Shown here piece by piece: positions 40,368-48,612 of a stretch of 64,000 nucleotides of DNA. The notes under the pieces were generated by a model. It was not told the origin of the DNA. It searched no databases and saw only the letters and a list, made by a program, of their open reading frames with translations. The stretch is from Halapricum hydrolyticum (GTDB lineage Archaea > Halobacteriota > Halobacteria > Halobacteriales > Haloarculaceae). Location: positions 62,001-126,000 of the forward strand of contig JAOPKD010000001.1 of the NCBI GenBank assembly GCA_025517565.1, read 5' to 3'. A program made the position numbers and the translations under genes. Within the stretch, counting starts at the first letter, position 1. Every line of letters starts with the position of its first letter.

Positions 40368-41285
40368 ATGAGTACCGACAAGCGGTCCGCGCGAGTCTGC
40401 GTCACGAACGCAAAGGGCGGGACCGGCAAGACGACGATCGCCATCAACGTCGCGGGAGCGCTCAACGAGCGCGGCCGTGACGTGCTGTTCGTCGATCTCG
40501 ACCCCCAGGGCAATGCCACGGAAGGGCTGGGATTGCTGGACGCCTACGACAAGGAACCGCCCACGTTCTTCGACGTGCTGACCGATCACCGCCAGCGTGA
40601 TCGAGTAAATGAATTGATCGTCGAGCACGAGGAGATGGACGTCCTGCCGAGCAACATCGACCTCCTGCAGGCCGAACACGAGCTGACGATCGCCGACCTC
40701 ATCGCTCGTGTCAAACACGATCCGGAGACGGACATTGACCCGTCGGCACTGGCCTCGCTCGGGATCAACGTCACTCCCGAAGCAATCTCGGGTGCACACG
40801 CGCTGGACGTGCTCGACGAAGCGCTGGCAGGAATCGAGGGCGAGTACGACTACGTGATCATCGACTCGCCGCCGTTTTACGGCAAGCTGACCGACACTGG
40901 GATCTACGCCTCCCAGCACATCCTCGTGCCGGCGCTGACGGAGGCGACCTCCGAGCGGGCGATCGAACTGCTCATCGATCAGATGGCGGCACTGGAAGGA
41001 CAGACCGGCATCACTGTCGAGACGATGGGCGTCGTCGCGAATCGCGTCGAAAAAACCAACGAAGACCGGATGATGCTGGACTGGCTCAATGAGGTCTTCG
41101 ACGAGTTCCCGGTCTGGGAGGTCCGAAAGCGGGTCGCGCTCCAGCGAGCGTTCAAGGACGGGAAATCGATCTTTGCCACCGACGAAACGGTCGACATGGC
41201 GGATGTCTTTCTCGACATCGCCGCGGCGTTCGACGAGCGATTCGGGTTTACCAGCGAAAACGAGCACGAGGTGACACATGACTGA
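40368..41285 (+). CDS. ParA/Soj-family ATPase paired with CheW
   Basis: A 305-residue ParA-type ATPase. The deviant Walker A is NAKGGTGKTTIAINVAGAL, followed by DLDPQGNATEGLG and IDSPPFYGKLT. There is no partner parB gene. Instead the gene overlaps a CheW-domain gene by 8 nt. In bacteria such as Vibrio the ParC ATPase works with a CheW-like ParP to place chemoreceptor arrays at poles. The same gene order suggests array placement here, by analogy. The ATG at 40368 is used, since the TATA-like TATTTTTATAAC lies 35-40 nt upstream. Confidence 0.85.
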   Translation: MSTDKRSARVCVTNAKGGTGKTTIAINVAGALNERGRDVLFVDLDPQGNATEGLGLLDAYDKEPPTFFDVLTDHRQRDRVNELIVEHEEMDVLPSNIDLLQAEHELTIADLIARVKHDPETDIDPSALASLGINVTPEAISGAHALDVLDEALAGIEGEYDYVIIDSPPFYGKLTDTGIYASQHILVPALTEATSERAIELLIDQMAALEGQTGITVETMGVVANRVEKTNEDRMMLDWLNEVFDEFPVWEVRKRVALQRAFKDGKSIFATDETVDMADVFLDIAAAFDERFGFTSENEHEVTHD

Positions 41286-42489
41286 CGACGACGAACGTAT
41301 GGAACGGGCGAAACGTATCCGACGAATGCGCGAGGGGCGTCGCACTGACTCGACCGAGGAAGACAGCGTCGACTCGACCGGCGATGAGGCTGACGGGAAC
41401 CCGGCACCGGACGGCGTCGATATGGCCGAAGACGAACCGGCCGCCGATACTGACGCGTCGGCCGAAGACGAACCGGCCGCCGGTGATGAGACACCGACGA
41501 CTGCCGGGAAGTCGACGACCACTGACGGACCAACCGAGGAGCGTATCGACGGCTCGAGTGAAGCGACTACCGAGGACGAATCGGACGTTGAGGCGGCCGA
41601 GTCCACGGACGACGAGCCGTCCGAATGGTTCGAAGAGTCCCCTGAGGAAACTGAGCCGGACTCACAGTCCAAAGCTAACGAAATGACTGCAAACGATGCA
41701 ACGGCCGGCGAAACGTCGGAATCGACGGACGAAAGTGCCACGACCGGAAACGGTCAACAGGCAAACAACAGGAACGACAGCCCGGACGGCAGCACTGACG
41801 ACGGCGCAGACGACAGCACCGGACTGGACGACGGCACCGAACCGGACGACGACGCGGCTGCGGCTGTATCGTCCGCAGCGGCCGCAGCGGCGGCTTTCGA
41901 GAGTACCGACTCCGGGAGTGCTGGGGATACCGAAGGTGACGCGGAGGCTGACGGAGACGCCGACGCGGACTCCGGTGGCCCGGCAGAAGTCGACGAAGAC
42001 ACGCCCGAAGGCGGTCTGCCGGCGGAGATCGAGGGGCCGGCAGCGACACAGCCGGACGAAACGACGAAAGCGGAAGAAGAGATCCGCGTGCTGGAATTTC
42101 GCCTCGGCGGCGAGCGGTACTGCCTGAACATCCACCACGTCGAAGAGATCGTCAAAGAGGAGACAGTCACGCGCGTGCCGAACACCCCGGAACACGTTCG
42201 CGGCGTCGTTGATCTCCGGGGGCAGATCACGACGATCCTCGATCCGAAGGTGTCTCTGGATATCGAAGAGACCGACGACGAACAGTTGATCATCGTCTTC
42301 GACGACGGGACGTTCGAGGAGCAGGGCCACGTCGGCTGGGTCGTCGACGAAGTGCGGCAGGTCATGCCGATTACCGAATCGGAGGTGAAGGATTCGCCGC
42401 TCGATGAAAAGGCGGTCAACGGTGTCATCGAGCGCGACGGCGAATTCGTGATCTGGACCGAACCCGAGGTCGCGCTCCTCGACGACTAA
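41278..42489 (+). CDS. CheW-domain protein with long acidic N-terminal region
   Basis: A 403-residue protein. The first 265 residues are low-complexity Asp, Glu, Ser, Thr and Ala, with repeats of the type AEDEPAA and DDGTEPDDD, and are probably disordered. The last 135 are a CheW domain: VLEFRLGGERYCLNIHHVEE, VTRVPNTPEHVRGVVDLRGQ and TTILDPKVSLDI. CheW couples receptors to the CheA kinase. The long linker and overlap with a ParA gene resemble ParP, where the linker contacts the ATPase. No cheA or receptor gene is in the window. A plain CheW paralogue is the alternative. Confidence 0.88.
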   Translation: MTDDDERMERAKRIRRMREGRRTDSTEEDSVDSTGDEADGNPAPDGVDMAEDEPAADTDASAEDEPAAGDETPTTAGKSTTTDGPTEERIDGSSEATTEDESDVEAAESTDDEPSEWFEESPEETEPDSQSKANEMTANDATAGETSESTDESATTGNGQQANNRNDSPDGSTDDGADDSTGLDDGTEPDDDAAAAVSSAAAAAAAFESTDSGSAGDTEGDAEADGDADADSGGPAEVDEDTPEGGLPAEIEGPAATQPDETTKAEEEIRVLEFRLGGERYCLNIHHVEEIVKEETVTRVPNTPEHVRGVVDLRGQITTILDPKVSLDIEETDDEQLIIVFDDGTFEEQGHVGWVVDEVRQVMPITESEVKDSPLDEKAVNGVIERDGEFVIWTEPEVALLDD

Positions 42490-43613
42490 CGCAACTCTTC
42501 TGCGAGTAGTTCGACGGCGTCTTGAACGGCACCGATAGAGGTCAGGTACCCGACCCCGACCGATCGCTTGACTGCCGTCGCTGCCGCTCCGCGAAGGACC
42601 TGCGGGCCGACTTTCGCGACTGCACCGTCGCCGACGCTGACGAGCCACCCGAGCTGATCGTAGTCGTAGCGGTCGAGTCGGGGTTCGAACCCGCGGCCAC
42701 CCTCGCGGTCGAACGCGAGCAGTGCTGCCAGGTTCTCGGCGACGACCGGAGCCTGCCTGATCGCGGTGTGGGCGCTCGCCGGAGCGACGCGCCCGTCGAC
42801 GTCAGTCACGCGTGCCGCGTCGCCGAGTGCGAACGTCCGATCCGTCAGCCGGAGCGTCGCCGGAACCGCCGGCCGATCCGGAACGGCGTCGGTCCCCCTG
42901 ATCCCCCCGGTCCAGATGAACTGATCGTAGGAGGTCTCCGAGCCGTCCTCGAGGCCGACCGTCGCCTCGTCCGCTCGCTCGACGCCCACGCCGGTTCGGA
43001 CCTCGATCCCGCGTGCGTCCAGTTCCTCGTGCAACCCGCGGCGCATGTCCGCGGGGAAGCCAGGGACGATCGTGTGTGCCTGTTCGAGAAGCGTCACCGT
43101 CGCGTCGACGTCATGTTCGGCTGCCAGCGCGGCGATCTCGCCCGCGACCTGGATCCCTGACAGCCCCGCGCCACCGACGACGATCCGACCGTCTTCTTCG
43201 AACGCCTCGAACGCGCCGGCCCGGATCTCGCGGGCGTGCTCCACCGTCCGCAGTGGCGTCGCGTGGTCGCGAACGCCTTCGAGCCCGTAGAACGCCGTCT
43301 CGACGCCGAGGGAGATCGCGCCCGCGTCGTAATCGACCGTCTCACCGTCGACGAGTGTCGCTACCTGTCGCTCGGGGTCGATATCGGCGACGCGTCGCTG
43401 GCGGTGGTGGGCGCGACCGAGGATATCGTCGAAAGGGATGGAGATCGCCTCGGCGAGGTCGGGTCGTCGGATGACTCGATGCACCTCGTGGCGCACGGTG
43501 TGCGTGGGACTGTCGTCGAAGAGGACGATCTCGTCTGTCGCCGGGAGCCGTCGTTCGAGCCTGCGAACGAGCGGGAGGCCGGCGTAGCCGCCGCCGAAGA
43601 CTGCAACTCGCAT
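42486..43613 (-). CDS. FAD-dependent NAD(P)H dehydrogenase (NDH-2-like)
   Basis: A 375-residue flavoprotein of the NDH-2/sulfide-quinone reductase type. It starts with the FAD-binding MRVAVFGGGYAGLPLVRRL, has a second nucleotide loop (IVVGGAGLSGIQVAGEIA) for NAD(P)H, and ends with TFALGDAARVTDV and a C-terminal amphipathic part for membrane contact. No catalytic cysteine pair of sulfide-quinone reductases is evident, so NADH:quinone oxidation is more likely. The stop overlaps the cheW stop in convergent orientation. Confidence 0.82.
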   Translation of the reverse strand: MRVAVFGGGYAGLPLVRRLERRLPATDEIVLFDDSPTHTVRHEVHRVIRRPDLAEAISIPFDDILGRAHHRQRRVADIDPERQVATLVDGETVDYDAGAISLGVETAFYGLEGVRDHATPLRTVEHAREIRAGAFEAFEEDGRIVVGGAGLSGIQVAGEIAALAAEHDVDATVTLLEQAHTIVPGFPADMRRGLHEELDARGIEVRTGVGVERADEATVGLEDGSETSYDQFIWTGGIRGTDAVPDRPAVPATLRLTDRTFALGDAARVTDVDGRVAPASAHTAIRQAPVVAENLAALLAFDREGGRGFEPRLDRYDYDQLGWLVSVGDGAVAKVGPQVLRGAAATAVKRSVGVGYLTSIGAVQDAVELLAEELR

Positions 43614-43749
43614 ACTTCTCGTTAGGATCGGATCGCCGTAAACGCGCGGGTGGAATCGACGGGCCGACCAGAGTTCGGGGTGACGTGCTGGCCAGGTCGA
43701 CAGGACCCACCGGCCAGGTTTTTTGCCCCGGCCGGACGGGATGGGACAC

Positions 43750-44832
43750 ATGCGAGCGATCGTCGTCCGTCGGGAGCGACACGAGCCGGAACTGATCGAG
43801 TTGCCGCGACCTGACCCGGACGAAGGTGAGGTACTGGTTCGGATGCTCCGGGTCGGAATCGACGGTACCGATCACGAAGTGCTCGAAGACGGTCCCGGGT
43901 CGTTCCCGCCCGGCGACGATCACCTCGTGCTCGGTCACGAAGCCGTCGGCGTCGTCGAGGACCCCAACGGAACGGCCTACGAGACGGGGGACGTGGTCGT
44001 GCCGACAGTCCGCCGGCGGCTGGACGACGGTCCGAACGAATATTTCGATCGCGGGGAGCCGGACATGGCCCCGCCCGGGAAACACCGGGAGTGTGGAATC
44101 TCGGGCGCGCACGGGTTCATGGCCGAGTACGTCGCCGTCTCGGAGCGCAGGCTCGTCGAGATCCCGCGACGACTGGCCGAACGGGGCGTGTTCGTCGAGC
44201 CGATCAGCGTCTCCGAGAAAGCGATCGAACACGCCTACGCGTCCCGGTCGCCGTTCGACTGGTCGCCCCAGCGTGCGCTGGTGCTTGGCAACGGTGCACT
44301 CGGGCTGGTAACACTGGCGATGCTCCGTCAGGAGTTCGACGACATCTACTGTCTGGGTCGTCGAGACCGGCCGGATCCGACGATCGAGGTGATCGAACGA
44401 CTCGGCGCCACCTACATCGATTCTCGGGAGACGCCCGTGCCGGAAATCCCCGAGGAACACGGCGGCATGGATTTTATTTACGAGGCGACGGGGTACGCGA
44501 AACACCCGTTCGAATCGATCCGCGCACTCGCGCCGAACGGCGTCGTCGCTCTGCTCGGGATCCCCGACTCCTGGACGTTCGAAATCGACGGTGGATCGCT
44601 GCACACCGAACTGGTGACCCACAACAAGGCGCTGATCGGCTCGGTCAACTCGAACGAACGCCACTTCCGCCGGGCTGTCCGAACACTTCGGGCGTTGCCG
44701 GAGTGGCTGTTCGACGAACTGCTTACGACCGTCGCCGCACCGACCGAGTTCGAACCCGCGTTCGCCGACAGTGACGACCAGATCAAAGCCATCGTCGAGT
44801 TTGCAAGTCTGAGTGACACATCGGACCAATAA
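43750..44832 (+). CDS. gdh: Glucose 1-dehydrogenase (zinc, haloarchaeal type)
   Basis: A 360-residue medium-chain dehydrogenase. It starts MRAIVVRRERHEPELIELPR. Zinc-site segments are GIDGTDHEVL, LGHEAVGVVEDP and FVEPISVSEKA, as in the Haloferax enzyme. The nucleotide loop is VLGNGALGLVTL. It oxidises glucose to gluconolactone, the entry of the semiphosphorylative Entner-Doudoroff route, with NADP+ preferred in relatives. A TATA-like GGTTTTTTG lies about 30 nt before the ATG. It precedes trmB by 38 nt. Confidence 0.92.
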   Translation: MRAIVVRRERHEPELIELPRPDPDEGEVLVRMLRVGIDGTDHEVLEDGPGSFPPGDDHLVLGHEAVGVVEDPNGTAYETGDVVVPTVRRRLDDGPNEYFDRGEPDMAPPGKHRECGISGAHGFMAEYVAVSERRLVEIPRRLAERGVFVEPISVSEKAIEHAYASRSPFDWSPQRALVLGNGALGLVTLAMLRQEFDDIYCLGRRDRPDPTIEVIERLGATYIDSRETPVPEIPEEHGGMDFIYEATGYAKHPFESIRALAPNGVVALLGIPDSWTFEIDGGSLHTELVTHNKALIGSVNSNERHFRRAVRTLRALPEWLFDELLTTVAAPTEFEPAFADSDDQIKAIVEFASLSDTSDQ

Positions 44833-44870
44833 CAAAGGACTGATTTATTCGCTCGTAGAATAACGTTGTA

Positions 44871-45923
44871 ATGGCGTCGGACGACCTACTCTCGTCGCTG
44901 GAGCACATCGCCGAACGGCTCGACTTCGGCGAGTACGAGGCGAAAGCGTATTTGACGATCCTGGAGCACGGCGAACTCACGGCCGCAGAGATCGCCGAAT
45001 ACACTGACATCCCCCAGCCGCGGGTGTACGATACTGTTCGGAGCCTCAGCGACAGCGGGTTGGTCGAACTCCGGGAGTCTCGGCCGATGAAGGTTCTGGC
45101 AATCGATCCCGAGGAGGCGTTCGCGGACTATCGGGATTCGCTATCCTCGCTCGTCGAGGGGCTCAACGAGCGGTACACGAAGCCGGCCCGCGAGGCCGAG
45201 GGCGTCTCGCTGGTGAAATCCCGGCCGACGATGCTTCGGTATCTGGAAGACGTGATCCAGTCGGCGGAGTACGAGCTGATGGTGTCGCTGACGCCCGACC
45301 TGCTCGAACGGTACCACGAGACGCTCGCGTCGGTCCAGAGCGGGGGCGTCGCGGTCGAGATCCTGCTCTCGCCCGCCGCCGCCGTGCCGAGTCCCGAAGA
45401 GTTCGATTACGTCGACGTTGCCACGACCGTCCGGACGCGACGCGGCGTGACGACGCCGATCGTCGCCGTGGCTGACGGCGAGTACGCGATGTACGCGACC
45501 CGGGAGGGGATCGAAGGCGCAGAGGACCGCTACGGCGTGATATTCAACCGATCGGAGCTGGGTTTCTTGCTCTCGGGCTTTCTGAACACGGTCCTGTGGA
45601 CGACGGCCGAGACGGTCGTCGAGGAGCCTGTTGCGGATCGGTTCCCGCGCCGGTACGGGACGATCCGGCGGTGCGTGGCCGACCTGTCGCGACTCGATGG
45701 GACGTACTACGCCTCGATCGACGGGCGGGACGTCGAGACGGGCGAGCACACGCTCGTCGAGGGAAAGATCGTCAACGTGAGCTCCAGGAGCAACTGGATC
45801 GCGGCGTCGATCGTCGTCGACACCGGCGACCGCGAGATCGAAGTCGGCGGACAGGTCGCTGCGCTCGAAGACATCGAGGCACACGAGATCGTCGTCGGCC
45901 GGGACGGGCCACCCGGGGTGTGA
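44871..45923 (+). CDS. trmB: TrmB-family sugar-sensing regulator
   Basis: A 350-residue regulator. The first 75 residues are the TrmB winged helix (GEYEAKAYLTILEHGELTAA, PRVYDTVRSLSDSGLVELRE). Residues 120-240 are a coupling region and the rest a sugar-binding domain. In Halobacterium TrmB controls gluconeogenesis and glycolysis genes through a TACT-N7/8-GAGTA site. No such site was seen before gdh or trmB itself in this window. The gene follows gdh, so it probably regulates central sugar metabolism. Confidence 0.88.
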   Translation: MASDDLLSSLEHIAERLDFGEYEAKAYLTILEHGELTAAEIAEYTDIPQPRVYDTVRSLSDSGLVELRESRPMKVLAIDPEEAFADYRDSLSSLVEGLNERYTKPAREAEGVSLVKSRPTMLRYLEDVIQSAEYELMVSLTPDLLERYHETLASVQSGGVAVEILLSPAAAVPSPEEFDYVDVATTVRTRRGVTTPIVAVADGEYAMYATREGIEGAEDRYGVIFNRSELGFLLSGFLNTVLWTTAETVVEEPVADRFPRRYGTIRRCVADLSRLDGTYYASIDGRDVETGEHTLVEGKIVNVSSRSNWIAASIVVDTGDREIEVGGQVAALEDIEAHEIVVGRDGPPGV

Positions 45924-45970
45924 CTAGAATGAAACCGAGCGAAGTTCTTATAGAAAATGCGGGACGAAAA

Positions 45971-45990
45971 CCCACGACTTCAGTCGTGGG
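45971..45990. mobile_element. Solo IS605-type terminal hairpin
   Basis: CCCACGAC-TTCA-GTCGTGGG is a perfect 8-bp stem with a 4-base loop, with the leader GCGGGACGAAAA, as at the ends of haloarchaeal IS200/IS605 elements. No transposase is attached. It lies 4 nt from the stop of the lipoprotein gene and may have supplied that stop. It may also act as a terminator between the convergent trmB and lipoprotein genes. Confidence 0.5.
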
Positions 45991-45994
45991 TAGC

Positions 45995-47164
45995 TCAAAC
46001 TGTCGTTCCGCCGCCGAGCAGGATCAGGAAGAGTAGATTCATCACGTTCTCTTCGATGTAGGTCTTCACCTGCTCGATGTCTTCCTCGTAAGACATCGTC
46101 ACAGTCTGATCCGAGACCGTCACCTCGATATCGTTGATCCGCTCTTTGAGTTCCTCGCTGATATCCGAACTGAGAGTGAGAGCGCCCAGGGCATTATCCA
46201 GCTCCTCACCCAGATCGCCTGCAGTCTGCGAATCGCCGGTCCACATGTTCATCTCGATGCCGTACGTGGTGTCGGTCTTGTAGACGCTGCCGGACATGTA
46301 CTCGATCTCGTCGACGTTGTCCAGACTAATGTCGTCGTTCTGGAAGTCCTCCTCGTTGAGCGCGTCGTCCGGCACGACAGTCGCGAACGCGACGTGGCCC
46401 GCGGTCGTGTCGTCGTACAGCGTGGCGAGTTCGCCCGCGATCGGGTCGGCGTCGCCGTTGACGACGTCGATGACGTCCTCGAGAACGTTCATCGTCCCGA
46501 GGACGTACTGGCCGTCCGAGAGCACCGCCATGCCACCTTCGTCGGTACTGTCCTGGGACGTGTAGAGTGTATATCCCCCATACGTGGACTGCTGGAGCTG
46601 TTCGTCGCCCTCCGATTCGATCGCATCGACGAGTTCGTCCTCGGTCCAGTCGGTCTGCATGGCGATCCCGACGTACTCCTCGTCGGCGCCGGACGCTTCG
46701 ACTTCCATGAACAGCAGCCCCTGCTGGAATCCGGTCGGATCGAGATTGGCTTCCTGGCGGGCCATCTCGATCGCCGAATCGACGTCCTGGGGCAGGTTGC
46801 CTTCCTGGTCGAACTCCTGGAGCTGGGTGAGAATCGAGTCGCCGACGTCCCGGAGGTCGTCGTCGTTCAGCATCGCCTGAACGTCCATCGAGACGACTGC
46901 ACCCGCTCGTGCCGGCACGATGTCGCCGGGACGCATCTCGACTGCTGGCGGACCGTTAGGCGTCTCGGTCGGGGTCTCCTCGTCAGTCGGAGTCTCCTCG
47001 TCAGTCGGCGTTCCGTTACCGTTGCCGTTGCCATTGCCGTTCCCGTTGCCGTTCCCGTTTCCGTCGTCGCCGTTACATCCCGCAAGCGATCCGAGCGCGA
47101 CGAATCCGGCCCCTGCCGCGCCCTTCTGCATGAGGCTGCGGCGCGTGTACTTTCTGGATGACAT
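45995..47164 (-). CDS. Tat lipoprotein with Gly-Asn repeat linker
   Basis: A 389-residue secreted lipoprotein. The signal TRRSLMQKGAAGAGFVALGS is followed by the lipobox LAGC. Then come about nine Gly-Asn dipeptides and Thr/Glu-rich repeats (TPTDEE twice), a linker away from the membrane. The rest is a large acidic domain of unrecognised family, with mixed strands and helices. The end is hydrophobic (NVMNLLFLILLGGGTTV), possibly a second anchor, and stops 4 nt from an IS605-type hairpin, so the C-terminus may be altered. The GN coding tract is prone to length change. Confidence 0.7.
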   Translation of the reverse strand: MSSRKYTRRSLMQKGAAGAGFVALGSLAGCNGDDGNGNGNGNGNGNGNGNGTPTDEETPTDEETPTETPNGPPAVEMRPGDIVPARAGAVVSMDVQAMLNDDDLRDVGDSILTQLQEFDQEGNLPQDVDSAIEMARQEANLDPTGFQQGLLFMEVEASGADEEYVGIAMQTDWTEDELVDAIESEGDEQLQQSTYGGYTLYTSQDSTDEGGMAVLSDGQYVLGTMNVLEDVIDVVNGDADPIAGELATLYDDTTAGHVAFATVVPDDALNEEDFQNDDISLDNVDEIEYMSGSVYKTDTTYGIEMNMWTGDSQTAGDLGEELDNALGALTLSSDISEELKERINDIEVTVSDQTVTMSYEEDIEQVKTYIEENVMNLLFLILLGGGTTV

Positions 47165-47267
47165 ACTCGTACCCTCGTTACTGTTGGCAAAGTAGAAATA
47201 ACCAACGGGTGTGCACACCGATCGCCAGCGAAATCCGGCAATACATGCCCCAATGCACCCGCCAATC

Positions 47268-47285
47268 TTTTTGGCAAGCCTAAAA
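47268..47285. promoter_or_regulatory. Weak iron-box-like sequence
   Basis: TTTTTGGCAAGCCTAAAA fits the TTAGGC-N2-GCCTAA iron box with one mismatch and merges with a TATA-like TAAAATAC about 29 nt before the glycosyltransferase ATG. The match is suggestive only. Confidence 0.3.
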
Positions 47286-47313
47286 TACGGCCGGGGCGGA
47301 GTCGGGACACACG

Positions 47314-47997
47314 ATGAGCGAGTACACCTTCGACGATGTCACAGTCGTCATGGGGACGTTCAACGAGGCGGCGGCGATCGGAACGGTGCTCGACGACATC
47401 GAGCGTGTGACGAGCGGCCGAGCGTCGGTCGTCTGCGTCGATAGCTCCAGCGACCGGACGCCGGAGATCGCTCGCGAGAAGGGCGCACGCGTCATCGAGC
47501 AGGAGCCACAGGGATACGGCGTCGCCGTCGAGCGCGCCCTCCGTGCTGCTGACCGGCCGATCGTAGTCACGACCGACTGCGACGATACCTATCCCATGGA
47601 GCGGCTGCCGGACTTTCTGGCGGCGATCAACGGCGGTGCCGACGTCGTCAGCGGCGATCGACTCTCGCGCGGGGCCGAGACGATGCCGCGGTTCAACCAA
47701 TTCGGCAACCACCTGTTCGCTGCCGTCGCGAGCTTGCTGGTCGGCCGGCGCATCCGCGATACGACCACCGGTATGCGCGCGTACCGGAAGTCGGTCATCG
47801 AGGACATCGAGTGGACCGAGAACACCGGTCTCTCCGCGGAATTGCTGTTGCGCCCGCTCTGCCGTGGCTACGACGTTCGCGAGATCGATATCGACTACCG
47901 CGAGCGAGCGGGCGAGACGACGCTGGATCCGATCTCCGGCGGGGCCGAGATCGCCGGGTCGATCCTGCGCGTCGGCGTTCAGGAACGACTCCGCTGA
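47314..47997 (+). CDS. Family 2 glycosyltransferase (dolichyl-phosphate hexose synthase-like)
   Basis: A 227-residue GT-A enzyme of the dolichyl-phosphate mannose/glucose synthase type. Signatures: VVMGTFNEAAAIGTVL, VVCVDSSSDRTPEIA, the metal site TTDCDDTYP and DTTTGMRAYRKSVIEDIEW. It makes lipid-linked hexose from a nucleotide sugar for protein glycosylation. No C-terminal membrane helices. It may supply the GT39-like enzyme at 48609 with its donor. Confidence 0.85.
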   Translation: MSEYTFDDVTVVMGTFNEAAAIGTVLDDIERVTSGRASVVCVDSSSDRTPEIAREKGARVIEQEPQGYGVAVERALRAADRPIVVTTDCDDTYPMERLPDFLAAINGGADVVSGDRLSRGAETMPRFNQFGNHLFAAVASLLVGRRIRDTTTGMRAYRKSVIEDIEWTENTGLSAELLLRPLCRGYDVREIDIDYRERAGETTLDPISGGAEIAGSILRVGVQERLR

Positions 47998-48012
47998 CCT
48001 CGCGGCGTTCGG

Positions 48013-48612
48013 TCATCCACGTGGGCCGCGCTGGTAGGTCTCGATGCCCCCCGGGTGGCCGGGCGGATTCTCCAGGCCGATCAGCGACCCGCCGGTCGGT
48101 GACGAGTAGAAGGCAAAGAGCAGTTCGTTGATCAGGTAATACCGGACGCGCTCTCGCTCCGTTCCGTCGGGGTCGGGATCGCGATCGGCCAGACCGTAGT
48201 CGTCGAAGACCGCCTGGCGCGTCCCCCGATCGAGCGCTGCGAACGGCTGGTCGTACCAGTGTCGAGCGTAGTCGTCGAGGTTCCGAGCGGCGGTCCGGAC
48301 GCCGTCGAAATACGCGGGGCGGTCTTGCACGCGACCGACGACGTACCGCTCGACGAACGAGTCGATCCCCGAAACCCGTTCGGGATACAGCGCCTCGGCC
48401 GCCGCGACGATCGTTTCGCGCTGTCCGGACGGGTCGTCGGTCCCGCGCTGCTCGGGTGGCTCGTCACCGAACTCGTCCCACGCCAGCGCCCCGAGTCCGG
48501 CAGCGCCGACGCCGGCCGCACCGAGCGCGACCAGCGCGTCCCGCCGCGAGAGCTTCGGCGTCTCCGTGTCGTCTTCTGCTCTGTTCAGCCGATCGTCTGT
48601 TTCATGTGTCAT
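48013..48612 (-). CDS. Gluconate 2-dehydrogenase subunit 3-like Tat protein
   Basis: A 199-residue protein with a Tat signal (LSRRDALVALGAAGVGAAGL) and a helical domain: AAAEALYPERVSGIDSFVERY, GRVQDRPAYFDG, and the end LLFAFYSSPTGGSLIGLENP with PGHPGGIETY. This is the subunit 3 pattern of membrane-bound gluconate dehydrogenases, which stabilises the flavin subunit. No GMC flavoprotein partner is in the window. It is the last gene in the iron ABC transporter operon, an odd place for it, and overlaps the upstream gene by 4 nt. Confidence 0.75.
   Translation of the reverse strand: MTHETDDRLNRAEDDTETPKLSRRDALVALGAAGVGAAGLGALAWDEFGDEPPEQRGTDDPSGQRETIVAAAEALYPERVSGIDSFVERYVVGRVQDRPAYFDGVRTAARNLDDYARHWYDQPFAALDRGTRQAVFDDYGLADRDPDPDGTERERVRYYLINELLFAFYSSPTGGSLIGLENPPGHPGGIETYQRGPRG

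Noticed and set aside
40368..41285. ParA as part of a plasmid partition system with the nearby origin
   Set aside because: There is no ParB, and the gene overlaps a CheW gene rather than a centromere-binding partner. The origin and essential chromosomal genes nearby show that this is chromosomal.
43614..44870. TrmB binding site TACT-N7/8-GAGTA near gdh or trmB
   Set aside because: No such sequence is present in either intergenic gap, so no site is annotated despite the gene pairing.
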